In this document: piece by piece, positions 32,732-42,696 of the stretch
Layout: the number at the start of each line of letters is the position of its first letter
Position numbering within the stretch: the stretch's first letter is position 1
Assembly: GCA_031769625.1 (NCBI GenBank)
Contig: JAUIMM010000885.1
Coordinates: forward strand, 2,933,001 to 2,997,000
DNA: 64,000 nucleotides
Origin: Taudactylus pleione
Taxonomy: Eukaryota > Chordata > Amphibia > Anura > Myobatrachidae
Direction: 5' to 3'
Translations under genes and position numbers: made by a program
Notes under the pieces: model-generated
Database searches by the model: none
The model's input: the letters and a program-made list of their open reading frames with translations, nothing else
Told to the model about the DNA's origin: nothing

Positions 32732-32975
32732 CTTTAGGGATAGGCATGCTTTTATTTATTATTATTTTGAGCCAAATTTTGAATCTGTCGCAGTTCTATG
32801 TTTATTGAGATAAACCCCAAATTGGTATAAAAGCATGTTAGAGCAGTAAAGGCACATCTATCACAACAGGTACTGTTCCTATGTGTGACCATTGGATTGA
32901 TGGAAGTCAGTCAATAAGTTAATGTTATTATTAAATCCAGTACAAAAATGCTTCCAAAATGCAAAACTAAACTTA

Positions 32976-33524
32976 AGGCCTGATTCAGACCCATGCGCGA
33001 GCGGCTGTCCGCTCGCAAGTGGGTCGATGGTCTGCACTGAGCATGCGCACGATGGAGGGAGCTCCGTTGTGCGCATGCGCCAGACGCGACGAGCGAAGGA
33101 CTTTCCTTCGCTCGTTGTGTCTGATCAAAGGGGGCGTGCTGTCGATGTTGATTGACAGCACGCCCCCTTTGGTGGGCGTGCCGGGGGCGTGCCTCCCTGA
33201 CGGGGGCGTTCCCAAGGGAACGCCTACCGTCAGAAGCCGGCCCACTGATATCACTAGTGATGTCAGTGGGAGTGATTTTGGCTCTGATAGAGCCAAAATC
33301 ACTCCGGGCCTTGCGGTTGAAAACCTCAACCGCTGGCTCCGGCTCGCAGTGGCGATGGTCGCGATGGTCATGACCATCGCGGCCATCAAACTGCACGCTC
33401 GTATAGGCTGTGGGTGGTGACCCACAGCTATACGAGCGTCCAGGAGGACGCTCCATAATTATGGAGGGCGGCCCTCATTCAGAGCGTGCGCTCTGCTCAG
33501 AGCGTACGGCTCTGAATGAGGGCC
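32976..33524 (-). mobile_element. Serial-hairpin MITE, best-preserved copy
   Basis: Ends AGGCCTGATTCAG and CTGAATGAGGGCC with TTA on each side (32973-32975, 33525-33527). About a dozen hairpins follow one another: GCGAGCGG/CCGCTCGC (near 33000), GCATGCGCACGATGG/GTTGTGCGCATGC (33041-33078), CGACGAGCGAAGG/CCTTCGCTCGTTG (33087-33118) and AAAGGGGGCGTGCTGTC/GACAGCACGCCCCCTTT (33127-33170). Then come CTGACGGGGGCGTTCCC/GGGAACGCCTACCGTCAG, the ATCACTAGTGAT core, AGTGATTTTGGCTC/GAGCCAAAATCACT, GCGGTTGAAAACCTCAACCGC, GATGGTCGCGATGGTC/GACCATCGCGGCCATC, a GCTCGTATAGGCTGTGGGT stem, CTCCATAATTATGGAG, and the terminal block. No coding frame is credible. Confidence 0.85.
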
Positions 33525-33528
33525 TTAA

Positions 33529-34253
33529 TTACCCCAATCAGAAACCACATAATCAGATACTTCACATATTTGAAACACTGAAGAAAAGTAGTTATGCTGT
33601 ATGTTTGCCAAAGTTGTCCATGGCAGCTAGGACTCGATGGTGTGAGCCGATCAACGATCAACGACCAGAATTGCAATAATGATTTTATATGATGGCAAAT
33701 CCACAAAAGAAGCCATGTAAAGTAAACCCCATAGATGAGAACGGTCAAACAAAGGCTGTTAGAGCCCAAGCAGAGAAGTGTGTGAAGCCTTTTGCTGTGC
33801 ACAAATACAGCAGGATTATAAAATCCTTCTAACAACCTCCTTGCATTTTGCCCAACATAAGCTATAATAATGCACGTGTCTTATAAACGCCCTTTTAGCC
33901 TGCCAGTTTAGTGCCATTAACAAACTGCAGCACTGTCATTTGTGGAGCTGAAATTGTGTTTGACGGAACTCACAGTTTTTCACTTTAATGTATAAATGGT
34001 ATTTGTAAAAATTACCCAGGAGAGTTCAAATTTGTTGATGATGCTCTTCGGGGGAATTTGAGAAAATTAGCGTGTCATTGAGACAGATGTCAGCAAATTG
34101 GTCAATTAAATACCTAAAAGTGTCAATTTTTGAAATGTTGGACTGTTGCCCGAAAAGCACCAGTAAACATCCATAATGCCTCTGTCCTGCCGTAGACTCT
34201 GCCTTTACTTTGAGATTTTATACTTTATTGCTTACATCTGCATCTTTATGCTA
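33529..34253. other. No feature seen
   Basis: A 112-codon minus frame (33497-33835) starts in the MITE and has no family motif. Confidence 0.45.
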
Positions 34254-34261
34254 ATACCACT

Positions 34262-34711
34262 TAGAAATGTGCGGCTCAGTTTTTCTGAAAGCCGATCACA
34301 CCCGAACTTTGGATTTCTGAGTAGAATCGAGTCCCCGGCTCGGATCACTTTTGAGGTTCTGAGTAGAATCGAGTCCCCGGCTCGCATCACTTTTGAGGTT
34401 CTGAGGAGATTCAAGTCCCCGGCTCGGATCACTTTTGAGGTTCTGAGTAGAATCGAGTCCCGTCTCGCATCAATTTTGAGGTTCTGAGAAGAATGAGTCC
34501 CAGCTCTGTTCTGCTGTAAGTTCAGAACTCAGATTTAAAAAATGAATCTCCATTTTGGATTGCATGTAGACAGGTCCAAATGACATGATTTTAGCTGTTT
34601 TTAGCAATTTTAAAGCGATCCAAAACCAAAAGCGAATCCAGACCAAAACAACTGAGGGTGATTTTGACAAAACCAAAACACGGGGGTTACTTTAGTTTGC
34701 ACACATCTCTA
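34262..34711. mobile_element. hAT-like TAGAAATGTGCGG element with 42-bp tandem repeats
   Basis: Ends TAGAAATGTGCGGCTCAG and TTGCACACATCTCTA. Flanks ATACCACT (34254-34261) and ATACTGCT (34712-34719) agree at 6 of 8. The tandem block is at 34321-34495. Confidence 0.6.
34321..34495. repeat. 42-bp tandem repeat, about four units
   Basis: Units GTAGAATCGAGTCCCCGGCT then CGGATCACTTTTGAGGTTCT start at 34321, 34363, 34405 and 34447, with a partial fifth unit. 42 is divisible by 3, so frames stay open on both strands by chance. Confidence 0.93.
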
Positions 34712-34719
34712 ATACTGCT

Positions 34720-35958
34720 TTAATCCCTTCCCTGGTGTTCACCCATGTGTCTGCACGTGCTAGGACTGGACGCCCACTTTCTGTGTCTTTGGGTTCTGAA
34801 ATACCGCTTTGTCCATCTTTAGATGCATTAGCAATCACACCATCGAAACTTGCACCAACGCCATGCTACTATAGGCTGTGCGTCTGAGTCTGCAACCACC
34901 ACTGCGACACGCCTGTGACAATTTCATTACAGGCCCATAAGACAGACCATCGATGTGTGTCTGAATAGTCACCGCCCATTACATTTTCAATACATTTCTG
35001 AGTCTGCGCGCCTCAATCGATACTCCCACTTTGTACGCATACACCTTTTGACGCATGCACTGTATGACTTTTTCAAGACTTCGATGCACCCGCAGATGAA
35101 AACCATTTAAAATTTGCATGATCGTCGTCATTGCCTACGGCTCGGTCCTAAGTACCAGAATGTTCCTTGAGTGCGTCATCGTTTAAACCGGGAAAATGGA
35201 TTGTGTTCGACAATACTCCTGTGTTCTCTTGAAATTAAACAGTTAAAAGCTTCACCCATAGAGAACTCCACCCTACGGAACTGCACTGTGAAGGTATTTA
35301 TGAGCGCAAAATGCATAATGGGCTTTTCCAAAATATTTGACACTATCATTACCAGAATGCACCTTTCCTTTTTGGAGGCTGACATTTGTAAATTCTAAAA
35401 TCAGTTGTGAAGGTGCCTAATGCAGGAAGGATCATGGGAAAGATATCCCTTATATAACTCTGTATATCCACAAACTAATATCTTTACCTAGCCTTACTTC
35501 CTTATCTGAGCAGTGACTGGGAATCAAACAGCATAAAAAATGACTTTTAATGCAATATTCCCTTAGAAAATCCCATCAGAGTTCTGACATTCACATTTCA
35601 GTCATACAGATACTTTCTTCTCTTTTGAGCCCTTGATGTTCCTCTTTTTACTGTCCTGCAGGTGATGACACAAAGTCTGAATTTGTCATTAACATTCAGT
35701 GGCCGGATTTCACCATTCTGCCTGCCATTAAGGTTCATATTTATTCATTGTAGCGTTTTAGACGGGATAATTATAATTTACAGGCGTCACTTAGCTTTGC
35801 AATAGGAAATTAGGGTTAGCTGGGATGTATTAATAAACACACGCAGGGAGAGGGGCACTAGCAGCCCATCCTTGTGTTGTGTAAAAGCAAAGTGATCGCT
35901 AATGCAGTCACTTGGGTTGGGACATGACTGCGCTACTGGGCATGTGCAAGTCGCTGAC
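34720..35958. other. No gene seen
   Basis: Nothing recognisable. The paired plus/minus frames around 35171-35398 lack motifs. Confidence 0.4.
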
Positions 35959-35966
35959 TGCGAATG

Positions 35967-36325
35967 CATGGTCAGACTGGCCCACAGGGCTACAGGAGAA
36001 ATCCCCAGTGCCTGATGCCCAGAAATCCCCAGAAATCCTTCTGCCTGAGGGCACTAACCCCTCCTCTAGGGGTGGAGCAGGAACATGGATGAACTTGGGT
36101 GCTTGATTTGTTGCTATGGAAACTACACCAAGATTAGCCCTCCTATCAATCAAAGTGTATGGTCCTGACACACACCTGTCACTATTTAGCATGTCCTCTC
36201 TATTGGTTGATCAAATCCATCTGTTGTGGCTGACCACACCCCCTCTGGTGGCTGGCCACACCCCTTAGCTTGGGCTCCTACCACTGTATTCCTTTGTGGG
36301 CCCTTTATGCCCCATTCTGACACTG
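35967..36325. mobile_element. hAT MITE, sister of 9766-10149
   Basis: Ends CATGGTCAGACTGGCCCACA and CCCCATTCTGACACTG. Flanks TGCGAATG (35959-35966) and TGCGCATG (36326-36333) agree at 7 of 8. The interior shares GGCTGGCCACACCCC with the sister. Confidence 0.8.
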
Positions 36326-36599
36326 TGCGCATGTGAGAACGGCCATTGCCCCTTACACACGGGATTCTTCTCCCAGAATGTTTTGTGATCTGTAGCCCAT
36401 AGGCCATCTCCAATATCTACTGCTGTCACCTGTCCATACATTCATGGGATCCTTCATATTTGTGGGTACCAGCAAATATTTTTAGATAAATATGCCCTTA
36501 AGTTACAATAGTTACCATCTTGCACACTTACACAAAGTACTTACTGTATAATAGTGGCATTTGGCAAAGCTGCTAGGTAAAAATTTGAGATCCAGGCGT

Positions 36600-36772
36600 A
36601 GATTTACTAAATAAAGGTTTGTAAAAGCTGATGATGATTGATGGCTTTGACCGATGGATTTAAAAGAGCGTCTGTAATATATGGTAAACCAGGCTTGTTT
36701 AGCAATAATTACAGTTGCCGTTTTAAATCCATTGGTCAATGCTGGCAATCATCAAATGCTTTGATAAACAGC
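36600..36772. mobile_element. Old palindromic MITE
   Basis: GATTTACTAAATAAAGGTTT and AATGCTTTGATAAA, and the inner GACCGATGGATTTAAAA and TTTTAAATCCATTGGTC, pair across a central loop. Confidence 0.6.
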
Positions 36773-38027
36773 ACGTCAGTGAATCTTCCTCCCCACCCCC
36801 CCAGATTGTAGACAGCTTAAAAGGAGGATTTTATAAATGCAATGGGCCTGTATACAAGATTTGTTCTTGAACTCCCCCCTCTCATATGTGACATATGTAT
36901 GAAGGTCGTCAAGAGCCGACAAGAGACCAGGTACTGGGGGGCATGGCCAAATAGGGAAGCATGGCCATGCTCCTTCCAAAAAAAATCTGACAAAGGCGCT
37001 GCTGCAAAGGGGGACAATAGGCCCCTATGCAGCTGACCCAGGCCCCTCCGACACCCCCTGGCACACAGAAATTAGTACCTGCCCCCCTTCCCCCTCTCTC
37101 TACACCCCTGGGCCCGATGTGCATATAAGCAAAGCACACTTTAAAACTATATTTCTACTTGCAACATTGCAACACTAAAACAAACTTTGGCATACTCAAA
37201 ACACAATGATACAACACAAAAAAAGATACATGATACAACAAATAATTTATACACGAGAAGAATAGGAAAATAATCCACTAAATAAAAGAAACGCGAATCT
37301 CCGCACTTCCTCCTGCAGGGTAAAGACAAAACCCGCTACACACCGGCTTATTACTTCACTTTATCTGGACTGCGGTCCAAGAAATAGCTCAGCCCTGGGG
37401 AACAACACATAGTTATTGAGATAAATATTGACTATGTAAAATGAACTTTCTTAAAGTATGTCTCCTTACAGGGGAAATTAATTAAAACGGATAATCTGAT
37501 AAACTGGTGAGGAAATTTATATAGTGACTCGCTCCAATAATGAAATAATAAAAATAAAATATGCAGGGCTTAGGTAACATTTCAGGTTTCTATAACAGAC
37601 ATACAGTATTAGAACTAATTAATACTCTAAATTCCCAAAGCTTTCTATATATAGGACTAAACATTGTATATTTGCAGAAGTTGGTTCGCACAGGTTTTAT
37701 AGGAGATCTTTGGCTCTGCCGCTGAAACATAAATCCAGGGACAGCAATTACATTAGCTCCAGCGTATATAGTGAATTTCTAGTCTGTTTTTCTAAGCTGC
37801 AATCACTTTAAAAAATTATATTTCTGTCCATACTACTTGGGCGTTTACCACAGCATTATTCTCTAACAATGACAAATGTATTATTCCCTGCAGTAGCCAG
37901 CATGTTATACTGTACACAGCGATGACCAGCATAGACTAAGAACCAGGGCTATTTTTCTGGATAAATAGGTTCAGGAACTGTGGATGGAGCTACTGGGGGT
38001 GGCGCTATCTATATTATATACACACTA
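36773..38027. other. Unassigned; possible right end of a hAT near 37109
   Basis: CTCTCTCTACACCCCTG at about 37093-37109 resembles a hAT right end, but no matching left end or duplication was found. 37110-38027 is AT-rich with nothing recognised. Confidence 0.35.
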
Positions 38028-38052
38028 TATATATATATATATATATATATAC
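38028..38052. repeat. (AT)n microsatellite
   Basis: Run of AT dinucleotides directly beside the mariner end, consistent with a TA-rich target. Confidence 0.9.
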
Positions 38053-38264
38053 ATACAAGGTATGTCTATTAAATAACAAGACTGATTAAATAACTCATCT
38101 TTATTTATTGGTATTACAAATTTAATGTTTGTCACCTTCAATATACTCCCCATTTGCACTAATACATCGCTGTAGTCTTGTTTTCCACTGGTGGAAGGCC
38201 TGGAGCAAATCCATTTCTGTTACTTGTTTCAACTTCTTCACAGCATCACCTGATTCAGAATGTG

Positions 38265-38815
38265 GGCCGCATTCAGAGGCGGTCGGAGGATGCAAGTGGT
38301 CGCTCAGAAACTGGGCAGCCGCTTGCATCCTGACCGCCTGCCTCTGTTGCGGTCATTAGGCTGTGGGTTAACACCCACAGCTCTAACGACTGCTCCGGTG
38401 ATGGTCGCGATGGTCAGAGAGCATCGCGACCATCGGGGCTTACGACGAGACCCTAGGGTAGGGTCTCCCTTGTCGTAAGCCCCGGAGAGCTTCTGACTCT
38501 GTCTGAGCCGGAAGCTCTCCACTGACATCACTAATGATGTCAGTGGGGCCGCCCCCAAACGGTAGGCGTTTCCATGGGAATGCCTCCATTTGGGCTGCCA
38601 CCCCCCCGGCCCACCTTCCAAACGGGGCGAGCTGTCAATCAACATCGACAACTCGCCCCCTTTGGATCGAGACCCGCTATGTCCGGCGCTGTTGGTCGTA
38701 GCGGGTCTCACGCATGCGCACGATGGCGCCGGTGCCGTCGTGCACATGCTCTGTGGGGGACCATCGACCCGGTCCGAGCGCATCGGCGCTAATGACTGGG
38801 TCTGAATGACCCCCA
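38265..38815 (+). mobile_element. Serial-hairpin MITE inside the mariner transposase
   Basis: Ends GGCCGCATTCAG and CTGAATGACCCCCA with GTG at 38262-38264 and 38816-38818. Setting the insert and one GTG aside places KGT next to the HSESGDAV residues, as mariner proteins read, so the duplication is checked by the protein. The interior is close to 20564-21108. Confidence 0.88.
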
Positions 38816-38863
38816 GTGTCCCTTTAAGCACTGATTTAACTTTTGGGAAAAGATAAAAGTCGC

Positions 38864-39028
38864 AAGGTGCTAAATCAGGCGAGTATGGAGGATGTTCAAG
38901 TGTAGTAATGTGATTGTCAAGGTGCTAAATCGGGCGAGTATGGAGGATGTACAAGTGTACTAATGTGATTGTCAAGGTGCTAAATCGGGCGAGTATGGAG
39001 GATGTACAAGTGTAGTAATGTGATTGTC
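38864..39028 (-). repeat. 55-bp tandem triplication in the transposase
   Basis: AAGGTGCTAAATC starts at 38864, 38919 and 38974. Each copy encodes the HPPYSPDLAP region. 55 is not divisible by 3, so the reading frame is lost. Confidence 0.95.
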
Positions 39029-39202
39029 GGTCACAACCTGCTTTACAGAAAGTGCTGTGTGAGCGGGCGCGTTGTCCTGGTGAAGAATGAAACCATTTTT
39101 CCACAGTTGCGGCTGTTTCTTCCTGACTCTTTCTCTCGGCTTTGTCAAAACTTCCCTATAATAATGCTGGTTACTTGTTGTGCCTTCTGGAACCCATTCC
39201 AA

Positions 39203-39328
39203 GTCCTTCGCTCGCCGGGTCTCGCGCATGCGCACGACGGAGCTCCCTCCGTAGTGCGCATGCGCAGTGCGGACCATCGACCCACTTGCGAGTGGACAGC
39301 CGCTCGCGAGTGGGTCTGAATGAGGGCC
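39203..39328. mobile_element. Right-end fragment of a serial-hairpin MITE
   Basis: Has GCGCATGCGCACGACGGAGC/CTCCGTAGTGCGCATGCGC, ACTTGCGAGTGG/CCGCTCGCGAGT, and the end CTGAATGAGGGCC. The left two thirds are missing. Confidence 0.75.
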
Positions 39329-39754
39329 TATATTCACAAATGAACGGCCATATGAGGGTAATCCTTGCACACTGGCATCCCAGTGTTAAAATTGTATAAT
39401 CTGGAAATACCTTAGGAAGAAACTGTCCCGCTACACTCCAGTGTAAGTACACCTTTATCCAAAGTCTGCTACTTGGCGTGGCCACGCTGTAATCCATTTT
39501 ATCGGGTACCCCTTAGTCAAAGGTTTGCGGACAAGGTAGGAAAATGTCAATGCAGTATGTAGGAGCAGTATGCAGTGGTTGCTACTGAAGATATATGCGG
39601 CTAGAGTGGACCGTAATCTGCTGCTCTCCCTGAAAGCCGCTATCGGTCTCAGCATGTAGTGGCTTAAGTGTTGGTGCTCCAGCTGCTCCCCGCAAAGATG
39701 TTAGTCGGCAATAGCACAAGTTGGGGCAGTAGCTGGAAAAAACCTTTAGGTTGG
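39329..39754. other. Unassigned, probably debris of the repeat at 39755-39815
   Basis: No coding frame with motifs. Confidence 0.35.
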
Positions 39755-39815
39755 AGGCTGACGTCAACGTGTTTCGTCCCTTCAATGGGCTGGGACTTTT
39801 TCAAGACTGGTAACA
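39755..39815 (-). ncRNA. Hammerhead-like motif of a Penelope-like repeat, probably inactive
   Basis: On the minus strand CTTGAAAAA is followed by a perfect GTCCC/GGGAC stem (39792-39796 with 39776-39780) and then GAAACACGTTGACGTC. This is the order core-1, stem II, GAAAC known from hammerheads in Penelope-like elements, but CUGAUGA is not present. A similar, weaker match lies at 6264-6305. Confidence 0.35.
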
Positions 39816-39942
39816 GAAAGGTTAGAGCACTTCTGGAGCTTGATGCCTATAAGCGGTGTAGTATTGGGACAGGATGATGTGGTATTTAAATATGAGACCC
39901 TGTTAAGGCACATATTGGAGAGGACAAGGAACTCAGGGATCT

Positions 39943-40019
39943 ATGAACTAGGCCTTGGAGAAAGATAAAGTTGACGGAGATAAAAAAAAAACAACCAATC
40001 AGCTCCTAACTGTCATACT
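39943..40019. repeat. Left half of a CTAGGCCTTGGAG MITE
   Basis: GAACTAGGCCTTGGAGAAAG and ACAACCAATCAGCTCCTAAC match the family. The right half has been replaced by the foldback that follows. Confidence 0.6.
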
Positions 40020-40366
40020 CAGCATGGTGACAGAGCGGCATGCTTTGGTAAACTGGACATGACCTAAAATTATTCATGGCAGATAGAGAAGAACCTACAG
40101 TACAATAGTTATCAGTGGCGGCTTCAGAGGCTGCAGCACAGTCCATAATTCAAATAGGGGAGCCACACCAACTGCCAGTGAGTCCCGGCCATCTTTGTTT
40201 GGCAGCATTTGGGGTGGCAGTTGGTGTGGTTCCCCTATTTGAATTTTGCACTGTGCTGCAGCTCCTCCTCTAGAGCCGCCACTGATAACTATTGTACTGT
40301 AGGTTTTTATCTATCTGCCATGTCCAGTTTACCAAAGCATGCCCCTCTGTCACCATGCTATGTCAT
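40020..40366. mobile_element. Foldback with about 90-bp arms and a hAT at its centre
   Basis: The left arm GCATGCTTTGGTAAACTGGA...GAACCTACAGTACAATAGTT and the right arm AACTATTGTACTGTAGGTTT...TCCAGTTTACCAAAGCATGC are highly similar. The centre is the element at 40113-40284. Confidence 0.85.
40113..40284. mobile_element. Small palindromic hAT at the dyad
   Basis: Ends CAGTGGCGGCTTCAGAGGC and CCTCTAGAGCCGCCACTG. Flanks ATAGTTAT and ATAACTAT agree at 6 of 8 and are also each other's complement because the host is palindromic. The inner arms TTCAAATAGGGGAGCCACAC and GTGTGGTTCCCCTATTTGAA pair. Confidence 0.7.
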
Positions 40367-40479
40367 ATAAGGATGTGGGAGTTATGGTACAATAATACAT
40401 CTGTAAATGTGCTATATATATGAGGGCCACTATGGTGTTATCGGGTTCTTTATGTTAGGGCCACATTAATCATATCAAA

Positions 40480-41130
40480 ATGAGAATTTCAAAGTGATCA
40501 TTATGTCAACAATAAATTTGTCAACATTCAACACATTGACACTGATGAAATGTCAACACAGTCAGAAAGTCAGAGGTCTTAAGGTAAGTCTGTCCCTAAC
40601 ACTGACCCTTAACCCTAACCCCAACCTTTAAAACAAACCTTAACCCTAACCTCTACTCTAACCGTAGCCTCTAAACCAGGGATGGGGAACCTCAGGCTCG
40701 GGGGCCGTATAAGGCCCCCGGGATCGTTTGGTCTGGCCCTCTGAGCTTTTTTCTGCTAGCCTCCTCTGGCTAGCAGGGTTCCTAGAATGGCACCCTGCAG
40801 CCAGAATCTATGCAGCAGTGCCACCTGGGGCGTCCTTAGGACTCTTCAGACAGTCACACTGATGCCCTTACAGCTCCGTGGAGCTTCCTCAGGATGCTCC
40901 GGGCACTGCTGTAATCACTGGCAATTGAGGCCAAACCCCAGTGTGACATCACATGCAGGGAGCATGGCCTGCACCGGCCCATGAATAATGTTATATATTT
41001 CAAAATAGCACTCGGCAGAAAAAAGGTTCCCCACCCCTGCTCTAAGCCTAAGCCTAACCCTAACACTTACCCTAATGCTAAAGTCGACATTTTAACAATG
41101 TCATTATTATCATTGTCAACATTTGGGTGT
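40480..41130. repeat. TGTCRACATT family element with CCTAACC centre, split by a hAT
   Basis: Left part TTGTCAACATTCAACACATT, right part TCGACATTTTAACAATGTCA, with CCTTAACCCTAACC between. Related to 1318-1612. Boundaries approximate. Confidence 0.5.
40677..41039. mobile_element. hAT MITE with CAGGGATGGGGAACC ends
   Basis: Ends CAGGGATGGGGAACCTCAGG and AAAAGGTTCCCCACCCCTG. Flanks CTCTAAAC (40669-40676) and CTCTAAGC (41040-41047) agree at 7 of 8. The ends resemble widespread vertebrate hAT MITEs. Confidence 0.85.
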
Positions 41131-41402
41131 CAAGTTGTCCTGTATTTTCGGGTAACATACATAGATGTTACTTACTGCCTGTCCAGCTTTCCGGCGGGTT
41201 CCTCGATGTTTCCTCTCTATTTTGCATGAATGGGAAGCTCACAGAGGAGTTACCTTGATAGTCCTGGAGTTACATGCTCCAACCAAGCATGAAAGAGGAA
41301 CTTTTCACACTATTCCTCTTGGTAAAATTGTCAGGGACATGATTTTACCAGGGACAGGAACTGAATGGTGTCTGCCCCTAGAACATGGGGATATAACTGC
41401 TA

Positions 41403-41577
41403 AGGGGTATATTTACTAAAGTGCGTTTTTATAGAAGTGGAGTTGTTGCCCATAGCAACCAGTTAGATTCTAGCTATTATCTTCTAGAAGTTGCTGGATA
41501 AATGATAAGTATAATCTGATTGGTTGCTAAGGACAACAACTCCCCTTTTAGAAATCTGCACTGTAGTAAATATACCC
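41403..41577. mobile_element. Palindromic MITE, GGTATATTTACTAAAGTGCG ends
   Basis: The inner phrases GTTGTTGCCCATAGCAACCA and TGGTTGCTAAGGACAACAAC pair. Same family as 47398-47577. Confidence 0.75.
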
Positions 41578-41924
41578 ATTAAAAGGAATAACATGATAAA
41601 TCAAGAAACAAGATCAGAAGAAGATATGGTAAGTGACTGAAGCTCTGGGCCACAGTCAAGAGCACAAACCCAAGATATAGTCGAAAGCCGAGACCTACAT
41701 TTCGTAGAGGTGTCTGTGCCTGGGGCACCTGGTGCACATTTATCTTGTTTCTACTCCTTATGACAAAAGTGTCACTCAGGAATCAAAATGTTCATGTTTT
41801 CTGATTATCTAAGTGAACTCCATTGTTTTGGAATTGTTTTTACGATCCATGACCAAGTTATATAAATAGACGATCATGTTAACTTATCTTTAGTTACAGT
41901 TAACATCCAAAACTACATATTTCA

Positions 41925-42355
41925 AGGTGGAGGCAGGGCAGGCTTGCCTACCCTCCCGATTTGGCCAGGAGCCTCCCAATTTTCGGATAGCACTCCCAGC
42001 CCCCCGGAAAGGCAGGCAAGCCTCCCGGAAGCCTGCGACCCTCCCGTCCTCCCCCCAGAAAAAACTAGAAACCCCCGCAGCAGGGGGGCTGGTGACGTGA
42101 TTCGCACTGATTCGGGTCACCGTGGCCCCGCCCACTGCTTCACAATGCCGAAAATAATGGCATTGTGAAGAGGGGGCGGGGCCACGATGACACAATCGTG
42201 TGGCCCCGCCCAAGCTTCGCCCCAATGTGCCATCAATGTCCGGCCCCGCCCCCGGCTCCGGCCTAATGTGATGTCACTGTCCGGCCCCGCTCCCCACTGT
42301 TAGCCAACAATCAACTCCCTCCCGGAAGGCTGGAGCTGATTGTCGGCAAGTATGA
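41925..42355. repeat. CTTGCCTACCCTCCCG element
   Basis: From GGCTTGCCTACCCTCCCGAT to GATTGTCGGCAAGTATG, with GGGGCGGGGCCACGATGACA inside. Fragments of the family lie at 28389-28440 and 45136-45262. Confidence 0.5.
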
Positions 42356-42357
42356 TG

Positions 42358-42696
42358 CGGGGGTGTATTTATAATGGGTGCAGGGTGGGGCCCACACTGC
42401 ACACCCCGCACCCATATTATACTTACCTCCCTGGAGTCCCACGTCTGCGGCGGTGTCTGCGCTGTAAAAAAAATGGTTGGAAAATGGCCGCCTTAGCCTT
42501 TTTTCCGTTGTTTGTGCATGCGCAGTACAAGGAAAATGGCCGCATGCGCTATAGACTCTAGACACACTCTAGTACCCAGAGTCTATAAGTGCGGCACTGG
42601 GCGCGCACCGCTCAGTGCTGCCGGGTGCCGGATGGAAAGGAGGGGGCCCGTGATGGAGACTGCACACGGGCCCCCTCCTTTCTAGAAATGCCACTG
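42358..42696. mobile_element. hAT MITE, CAGGGGTGTATTTATAATGG family
   Basis: CGGGGGTGTATTTATAATGG and CTAGAAATGCCACTG are diverged ends, and GCGCAGTACAAGGAAAATGG matches 29651-30043. No clear duplication; the left end abuts the previous element. Confidence 0.65.

Larger units (their letters stand above)
38058..39201 (-). mobile_element. Degenerate mariner element, broken by two MITE sequences
   Basis: The transposase 3' end and probable terminal repeat (CAAGGTATGTCTATTAAATA at about 38058) remain. A MITE occupies 38265-38815. The 5' part is cut off at about 39202, where a MITE end fragment begins. The left flank is TA-rich, the mariner target. Confidence 0.75.
38122..39201 (-). pseudogene. 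Mariner transposase pseudogene (C-terminal half)
   Basis: Reading right to left, 39201-39030 encodes LEWVPEGTTSNQHYYREV, a variable stretch, then NGFILHQDNAPAHTALSVKQ, the region holding the second catalytic Asp of the DD(34)D mariner nuclease. HPPYSPDLAP, holding the third Asp, follows. The coding sequence is then disrupted by a 55-bp triplication (38864-39028) and, after VLKGT, by the MITE at 38265-38815. Beyond it the frame resumes as ESGDAVKKLKQVTEMD and ends KTRLQRCISANGEYIEGDKH followed by a stop at about 38122. The N-terminal DNA-binding half is absent. It is dead: truncated, frameshifted and interrupted. Confidence 0.85.
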
